From Kocuria tytonis (GTDB lineage: Bacteria > Actinomycetota > Actinomycetes > Actinomycetales > Micrococcaceae), in the NCBI RefSeq assembly GCF_003226895.2, contig NZ_PNJG02000002.1, positions 372,001 through 436,000 on the forward strand: DNA of 64,000 nucleotides, in the 5' to 3' direction. The first letter of the stretch is position 1. Each line of letters opens with the position of its first letter. The notes beneath the pieces were generated by a model. It was not told where the DNA came from. It did no database searches and was given only the letters and a program-made list of their open reading frames with translations. Made by a program: the position numbers and the translations under genes. Positions 59,832 through 64,000 of the stretch are shown here, piece after piece.

Positions 59832-59850
59832 ATATTGCCGCGGCAAATAT
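59832..59850 (-). promoter_or_regulatory. MarR operator candidate
   Basis: The core TTGCCGCGGCAA (59835-59846) is a perfect 12-bp palindrome flanked by AT on both sides, 22 bp upstream of the marR start. TTGCC-NN-GGCAA palindromes are common MarR-family sites. Confidence 0.6.
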
Positions 59851-59999
59851 TTCCGATTCGCCCGAGACCCCGGCATCAGCGGAGCGCTGGGCCAGCGCCG
59901 TTTACCGCACTGGTGTGCCCGCCCGGGCGGGCACACCACCGCCACACGGTGCCCGCCCCACCTGATGTCGGGCCGCTCGCCTGCTCCATAATGAGGAAC

Positions 60000-60677
60000 A
60001 TGGACTCCCTCGCCACCTGGCCCGCGCCCCTGACCGTCGACGACCGGGGTTTCGACGCCGCCGCCATGCGCCAGCTGGGCCGTGCGCCGTCGTCCGGGCG
60101 GCCGAGCGCGGACGCGACGGCCGAGGGCGCCCCGGGGCCCGCAGCGCCCTCGAAACCGTCTCTGCGCGAGAGGCTCACGGCGTCGCTGCTGCTCGTGATT
60201 CCGGTGGTCTCCGCGGCCGTGGTGGTGCTGAGCGCCCTGCGCTACGCGGACACCCACAACGGCCTGTGGCTGGGGGTCATCGCCGTGGTCCTGGTGCTCG
60301 CGGCGCTCTCGTGGGTGACCATGCTGCGTCGTTCGTTCGCGAAGGCCCAGGGGCACCTGGCGGCGCGGCTGCCGGGCGTGATCGGCTACGGCGTGGGGAT
60401 CGTGCGGGAGCTGGACGTGGCGTCCCCGTTCGACGAGAACGGCGTCTCGGACACCGTGACCGCGCACCTGACCCTGCGGGTGAACCCCACGCAGGGACCG
60501 GCGTTCACCGGGACCGTGGACGCGGTCTACCGCACCGCGGACGCCGAGAAGCTCGAGGTGGGATCCCACGGCCCGGTGCGCTACCTGCGTTCGGACCCGG
60601 AGGCCACGGTGAGCATCGAGACCCGTCTCGCCGATGAGAAGGTGCAGCAGATCTACCGCGCCGCCGCCATGAACTGA
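60000..60677 (+). CDS. membrane protein of unknown function
   Basis: The 225-aa protein has a disordered Ala/Pro/Ser start (1-55), two helices (about 60-78 and 85-102), and a soluble C-terminal domain with GVIGYGVGIVRELDVASPFDENGVSDTVTAHLTLRVNPTQGPAFTGTVDAVYRTADAEKLEVGSHGPVRYLRSDPEATVSIETRLADEKVQQIYRAAA. That region recurs in actinobacterial membrane proteins of unknown role. ATG 60000 or 59991 are both possible; the first sits just after GAGGAAC. Confidence 0.6.
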   Translation: MDSLATWPAPLTVDDRGFDAAAMRQLGRAPSSGRPSADATAEGAPGPAAPSKPSLRERLTASLLLVIPVVSAAVVVLSALRYADTHNGLWLGVIAVVLVLAALSWVTMLRRSFAKAQGHLAARLPGVIGYGVGIVRELDVASPFDENGVSDTVTAHLTLRVNPTQGPAFTGTVDAVYRTADAEKLEVGSHGPVRYLRSDPEATVSIETRLADEKVQQIYRAAAMN

Positions 60678-60785
60678 CGGTCCACCGGGGTTCGAGGCGG
60701 GTCACGTCCAGGGGAGCGACGGCCCGCGTCTCAACGTCGAGCGGTGGGCGCCCAGGGTGTCTCCGGCGGTGTATGACCGCAGGGC

Positions 60786-61163
60786 TCAGGACGCGGAACG
60801 CTCCCGCTCCGTGGCCGGTGCGGCCGCGCGGACGGCGGAGGAGCCGCCCTTCGTGGCGGCCGGGGTGCTCGAGGCCGAGCGAGCGGACACGGAACGCGGG
60901 GCACTCGCGGGGGAGACGACGTCGTGCTGCTCGGTGTCCGTCTCCGGCTCCACGACCACGCGGGTGCCGGTATCGCGAGCGCGGGACGGCGAGTCCTCGA
61001 TGGCGGTGATGCTCACAGCCATGACGTTGAGGGCGATCCCCAGCAGGGCGAGAATCCAGCCGAGCACGGCCACGGAGCCCGTGGCCAGCAGCAGCCCGAT
61101 CACCACCAGGGCCAGGGACGTGAGATATGCGGGGGTCTTCGCGCGCCGGAAGTTGAACTGCAT
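60786..61163 (-). CDS. small two-helix membrane protein with disordered tail
   Basis: The 125-aa protein starts MQFNFRRAKTPAYLTSLALVVIG. It has two helices (about 13-29 and 31-52) and a Ser/Ala/Thr-rich cytoplasmic tail. Family unknown. It converges with the upstream membrane protein gene and is divergent from the aldo/keto reductase gene. Confidence 0.6.
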   Translation of the reverse strand: MQFNFRRAKTPAYLTSLALVVIGLLLATGSVAVLGWILALLGIALNVMAVSITAIEDSPSRARDTGTRVVVEPETDTEQHDVVSPASAPRSVSARSASSTPAATKGGSSAVRAAAPATERERSAS

Positions 61164-61266
61164 GTGTCCATTTCATCATGCTTCCCCGGCTGCTCGGCCC
61201 CGGTGGGAAGCCCGCCGTGGGACTTCACCCAGAACTTAACGGGTTGTCAGAACCGCCCGCCACGCA

Positions 61267-61290
61267 GTTGACTAGTCGGTAGTTGTCAAC
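61267..61290 (+). promoter_or_regulatory. inverted repeat upstream of the aldo/keto reductase
   Basis: GTTGAC (61267-61272) and GTCAAC (61285-61290) are inverted repeats 12 bp apart, and TTGACT could be a -35 box. It lies 17-40 bp before the gene. Regulator unknown. Confidence 0.35.
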
Positions 61291-61306
61291 GAAAGGATTC
61301 AGCGAG

Positions 61307-62137
61307 ATGCCCAGGAACCAGACCCTTCAGCTCAACGACGGAAACACCATCCCCCAGCTCGGCTTCGGCGTGTGGCAGGTGGACGCGGACGTCGCCGAGG
61401 ACGTGGTGAGCCAGGCGCTGAAGATCGGCTACCGCCACATCGACACCGCCAAGATCTACGGCAACGAGGAGGGCGTGGGGCGCGCGATCGCCAACAGCGG
61501 CATCCCGCGCGAGGAGCTGTTCATCACCACCAAGCTGTGGAACGACGACCAGGGCTACGAGTCCACCCTCGAGGCCATGGACAAGTCCCTGGAGCGTCTC
61601 GGCCTGGACTACGTGGACCTGTACCTCATCCACTGGTCGCAGCCGGAGAACGGTAAGTACCTGGACACCTGGAAGGCGTTCCAGGAGATCAAGGCCTCCG
61701 GCAAGGCACGCTCCATCGGCGTCTCCAACTTCACGGAGAAGGCACTGCAGGACGTTCTGGACACCGGCACGGTTCCGGCCGCGCACCAGATCGAGCTGCA
61801 CCCCTACTTCAACCAGCAGCGGATGCGGGACATGGATGCCCAGCACGACATCGTGACCGAGGCCTGGTCCCCCCTGGGCCAGGGCAAGGCGGACCTGCAG
61901 GACGAGACCATCGGCAGGATTGCGGAGGCCCACGGCGCCACCCCGGCACAGGTGATCATCGCGTGGCACCTGGCCATCGGCAACGTGGTGTTCCCCAAGT
62001 CCGTGACTCCGGAGCGCATCCAGGAGAACTGGGACGCCCAGGACGTCACCCTCTCCCCGGAGGAGATCGAGCAGATCACCGGGCTGACCCGGGACGACGG
62101 TCGCATCGGCCCGGATCCCGCGGACTTCAACGACTGA
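61307..62137 (+). CDS. aldo/keto reductase
   Basis: The 276-aa enzyme has the AKR tetrad: D46 and Y51 in HIDTAKIYGNEEGVG, K76 in TTKLWND, and H109 in LYLIHWSQPE. It also has the NADPH-binding end VVFPKSVTPERIQENW. It reduces aldehydes and ketones (AKR5-like, 2,5-diketo-gluconate reductase class); the substrate is unknown. ATG 61307 follows GAAAGGATTCAGCG. Confidence 0.92.
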   Translation: MPRNQTLQLNDGNTIPQLGFGVWQVDADVAEDVVSQALKIGYRHIDTAKIYGNEEGVGRAIANSGIPREELFITTKLWNDDQGYESTLEAMDKSLERLGLDYVDLYLIHWSQPENGKYLDTWKAFQEIKASGKARSIGVSNFTEKALQDVLDTGTVPAAHQIELHPYFNQQRMRDMDAQHDIVTEAWSPLGQGKADLQDETIGRIAEAHGATPAQVIIAWHLAIGNVVFPKSVTPERIQENWDAQDVTLSPEEIEQITGLTRDDGRIGPDPADFND

Positions 62138-62170
62138 TCACGCCCGGAACCGCCTGACCGGATCCGCGGC

Positions 62171-62210
62171 AACGCCCCCGGGCGCCTCGCACCAGGTGCC
62201 CGGGGGCGTT
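62171..62210. terminator. terminator after the aldo/keto reductase
   Basis: A 17-bp stem, 62171-62187 with 62194-62210 (one G-U), and a 6-nt loop, 33 bp after the stop. Confidence 0.65.
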
Positions 62211-62265
62211 CCCATGGCGAGTCGAAGATCAGTTCGCCGGCCGTCCGGGTGCATCATGGTGAGTT

Positions 62266-63777
62266 ATGAGTCACAACACCCCGGGTGACGGCCCCATCAG
62301 CGGCGCGCCGGTCAGCCCCAACACGAACGTGGACCCGCACAACCCCGCGGGCAGGAAAACCTTCTTCGGCCAGCCAGGCATGCTGGCCAACCTCTTCTCC
62401 GTGGAGATGTGGGAGCGCTTCTCCTTCTACGGCATGCAGGCCCTGGTCCTGTTCTACATGTACTACTCGGTCTCGGACGGCGGCCTCGGCATTGATGAGG
62501 GCGTGGCGGCGGGCATCGTGGGCGCCTACGGCGGCACCGTGTACCTGTGCTCCATCCTGGGCGGCTGGGTCGCGGACCGGTTGCTCGGTTCCGAGCGCAC
62601 CATGCTCGCCTCGGCCGTGCTCATCATGCTCGGCCACATCGCCCTGGCGCTGATCCCCGGGGTTGCCGGCCTGACCGTCGGTCTACTGTGCATCGCCGTG
62701 GGCTCCGGCGGCCTCAAGACCACGTGCGTGAGCCTCGTGGGCACCCTCTACGAGCGTGAGGACCCCCGCCGCGACGCCGGTTTCTCCATCTACTACATGG
62801 GCGTGAACATCGGCGCCTTCTTCGGCCCGCTGCTCACCGGCTTCGCATGGGGCACGTGGGGCTTCCACTTCGGATTCGGCATCGCGGCCATCTTCATGGC
62901 CTTCGGCCTGGTCCAGTACCTCCTCACCCGCAAGGGCCTGCCCGACAGCGTGCACACGGTGGCCAACCGACTCCCCCGCTCGCAGTACGGCAAGTGGATC
63001 GGGATCGCCGTGGCCTTCATCGCGGTCGTCCTGGTCCTGCTGTTCACGGGCATCCTGAACCCGGGCAACCTGTCCGACGCGGTGATCCTGGTGGTCGTGG
63101 TGGCCGCCATCCTGCTGTTCACCATCATGCTGCGGGACAAGGGCCTCTCGGCGGACGAGCACTCCCGTGTGGTGGCGTTCATCCCGCTGTTCATCGCCAC
63201 CGCGGCATTCTTCGCGCTCTTCCAGCAGCAGTTCACCGTCCTGGCCATCTACGCGGACACCCGCCTGAAGCTCGACATCCTCGGTTTCGCCTTCAAACCG
63301 TCCGTCGTGCAGTCCATCAACCCCGTGTTCATCATCCTGCTGGGCATGGTCTTCGCGGCCGCATGGACCAAGCTGGGCACCCGGCAGCCGAGCACACCCG
63401 TGAAGTTCGGCATCGCGCTGCTGCTGATCGGCGTGGCGTTCCTGCTGTTCATCACCCAGGCCCAGACGGCGTCCGTGTTCATCGGCTGGATCGTGCTCGT
63501 GCTGTTCTTCGCCACCCTGGGCGAGCTGTTCCTGTCCCCCGTGGGCCTGTCGCTGGCCACCAAGCTCGCCCCGCGCAAGTTCCCGGTGCAGATGGTCGCC
63601 CTGTACAACCTGTCCGTCGCCCTGGGCACCGCCCTGTCCGGCTCCCTCGCCGAGTTCTACTCCCGCGAGAACGAGGTCGGCTACTTCGGCACGATGGGCG
63701 CCATCACCATCGTGCTCGGCATCGTCATGCTCCTCGTCGCCAAGCCCATCCTCAAGCTCATGCGCGGCATTCGCTGA
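62266..63777 (+). CDS. POT-family di/tripeptide transporter
   Basis: The 503-aa transporter has about 14 helices. Helix 1 carries EMWERFSFYG, the E-x-x-E-R-F-x-Y-Y-G proton-coupling motif of POT/PTR transporters. NRGG-like YYMGVNIGAFFGPLLTGF follows in helix 5, with FALFQQQFTVL in helix 7. It takes up di- and tripeptides with protons. The start is ATG 62266 after TGGTGAGTT, with a 30-aa polar N-terminus. It may use peptides released by the secreted protease. Confidence 0.92.
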   Translation: MSHNTPGDGPISGAPVSPNTNVDPHNPAGRKTFFGQPGMLANLFSVEMWERFSFYGMQALVLFYMYYSVSDGGLGIDEGVAAGIVGAYGGTVYLCSILGGWVADRLLGSERTMLASAVLIMLGHIALALIPGVAGLTVGLLCIAVGSGGLKTTCVSLVGTLYEREDPRRDAGFSIYYMGVNIGAFFGPLLTGFAWGTWGFHFGFGIAAIFMAFGLVQYLLTRKGLPDSVHTVANRLPRSQYGKWIGIAVAFIAVVLVLLFTGILNPGNLSDAVILVVVVAAILLFTIMLRDKGLSADEHSRVVAFIPLFIATAAFFALFQQQFTVLAIYADTRLKLDILGFAFKPSVVQSINPVFIILLGMVFAAAWTKLGTRQPSTPVKFGIALLLIGVAFLLFITQAQTASVFIGWIVLVLFFATLGELFLSPVGLSLATKLAPRKFPVQMVALYNLSVALGTALSGSLAEFYSRENEVGYFGTMGAITIVLGIVMLLVAKPILKLMRGIR

Positions 63778-63797
63778 GGCCATCCGCTCATGGGCGC

Positions 63798-63828
63798 GCG
63801 CCCCGTACCCGCCCCGGGTGCGGGGCGC
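63798..63828. terminator. terminator after the peptide transporter
   Basis: GCGCCCCGTACCC (63798-63810) pairs with GGGTGCGGGGCGC (63816-63828), with one G-U, loop GCCCC. Confidence 0.6.
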
Positions 63829-63923
63829 GTCGTCGTTCGGACGGGCGCGGCGACGACGCCGCGGCGCCCCGAGCGGCATTGGCCACCGCACCTACCCCGC
63901 ATCCCTTAGGGTTGCCTGTACGA

Positions 63924-64000
63924 ATGAGCCGCGAGTCACAGTTCATGTCCGAGGACCGGAGGACAGTGCGCGGCCGCACGAGGTCGACACCCGGAGGACG
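63924..64000 (+). CDS. possible start of a gene running off the right edge
   Basis: An open frame from ATG 63924 (SRESQFMSEDRRTVRGRTRS) is still open at 64000. Alternative starts are ATG 63945 or GTG 63966 with GGAGGACA upstream. Another GGAGG lies at the very end, so the real start may be outside the window. No domain can be recognised. Confidence 0.25.
   Translation, partial: MSRESQFMSEDRRTVRGRTRSTPGG

Noticed and set aside
1-64000. tRNA or rRNA genes, including a tRNA attachment site for the island
   Set aside because: No T-loop or acceptor-stem patterns with a foldable cloverleaf were seen by eye; a covariance-model scan would be needed to be certain.

Overview
The window looks like chromosomal DNA of a high-GC Gram-positive actinobacterium. 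GC- and GCC/CTG-rich codon use is very strong, lipoprotein signals and Shine-Dalgarno sites are typical, and the gene content fits: an NrtR-controlled nadABC operon with a NifS-like gene, a proteinase-K-like exported protease, amylosucrase, a Mn-type superoxide dismutase and a betaine-type ABC importer. A member of the Micrococcaceae (Kocuria-like) is my best guess, but this is inference; no rRNA, tRNA or other decisive marker lies in the window. LAYOUT. (1) 1-10.5 kb is core-like: a partial MFS transporter, a frameshifted HEPN/Abi-like gene, RNA cyclic phosphodiesterase (thpR), a YfcE-like phosphoesterase with an ACR3 arsenite carrier, L-serine ammonia-lyase, a GNAT acetyltransferase, a secreted S8 protease and a GH15 glucoamylase/trehalase-like enzyme. 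(2) 10.7-33.6 kb is an accessory island with lower GC and many broken genes. It is bracketed by two direct copies of a toxin-antitoxin-like operon, each damaged by different mutations. Inside are a lactococcin-972-type bacteriocin operon (structural gene, attenuator hairpin, 7-TM-type accessory protein, ABC ATPase); an intact ISL3 element; a tyrosine recombinase; an MmeI-like type IIL restriction-modification gene split by one nonsense codon; an IS1380 transposase broken by a 14-bp tandem duplication; a copper-resistance block (DUF326 four-helix copper protein, YdhK lipoprotein, CopB ATPase, CopZ-like chaperone, two-component system, CueP); a nonsense-mutated serine recombinase; and a short array of single-gene units separated by 26-bp palindromes. 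(3) 33.7-64 kb is core-like: a divergent glucose-6-phosphate dehydrogenase, a 949-aa membrane protein of unknown function, an AbgT transporter, nrtR-nadA-nadB-nadC with a cupin and a cysteine desulfurase, a 2-hydroxyacid dehydrogenase, sodA, amylosucrase flanked by two clusters of DnaA-box-like sequences, a four-gene betaine-type ABC operon, a YetF-like protein, an ABC exporter with a divergently placed MarR regulator site, an aldo/keto reductase and a POT peptide transporter. HOW IT WORKS TOGETHER. The nad genes form a tightly overlapping operon whose first gene encodes a Nudix-type regulator, and the NifS-like protein next door could supply the NadA iron-sulfur cluster. The copper genes form one functional block with a CsoR-type palindrome in front of the chaperone/ATPase genes. 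The most unusual region is 29.4-31.2 kb. Five 12+2+12-bp palindromes in the same core orientation sit next to an invertase-type serine recombinase and separate three small ORFs, two of whose stop codons lie inside the palindromes. This looks like a gene-cassette array of a type I do not recognise.
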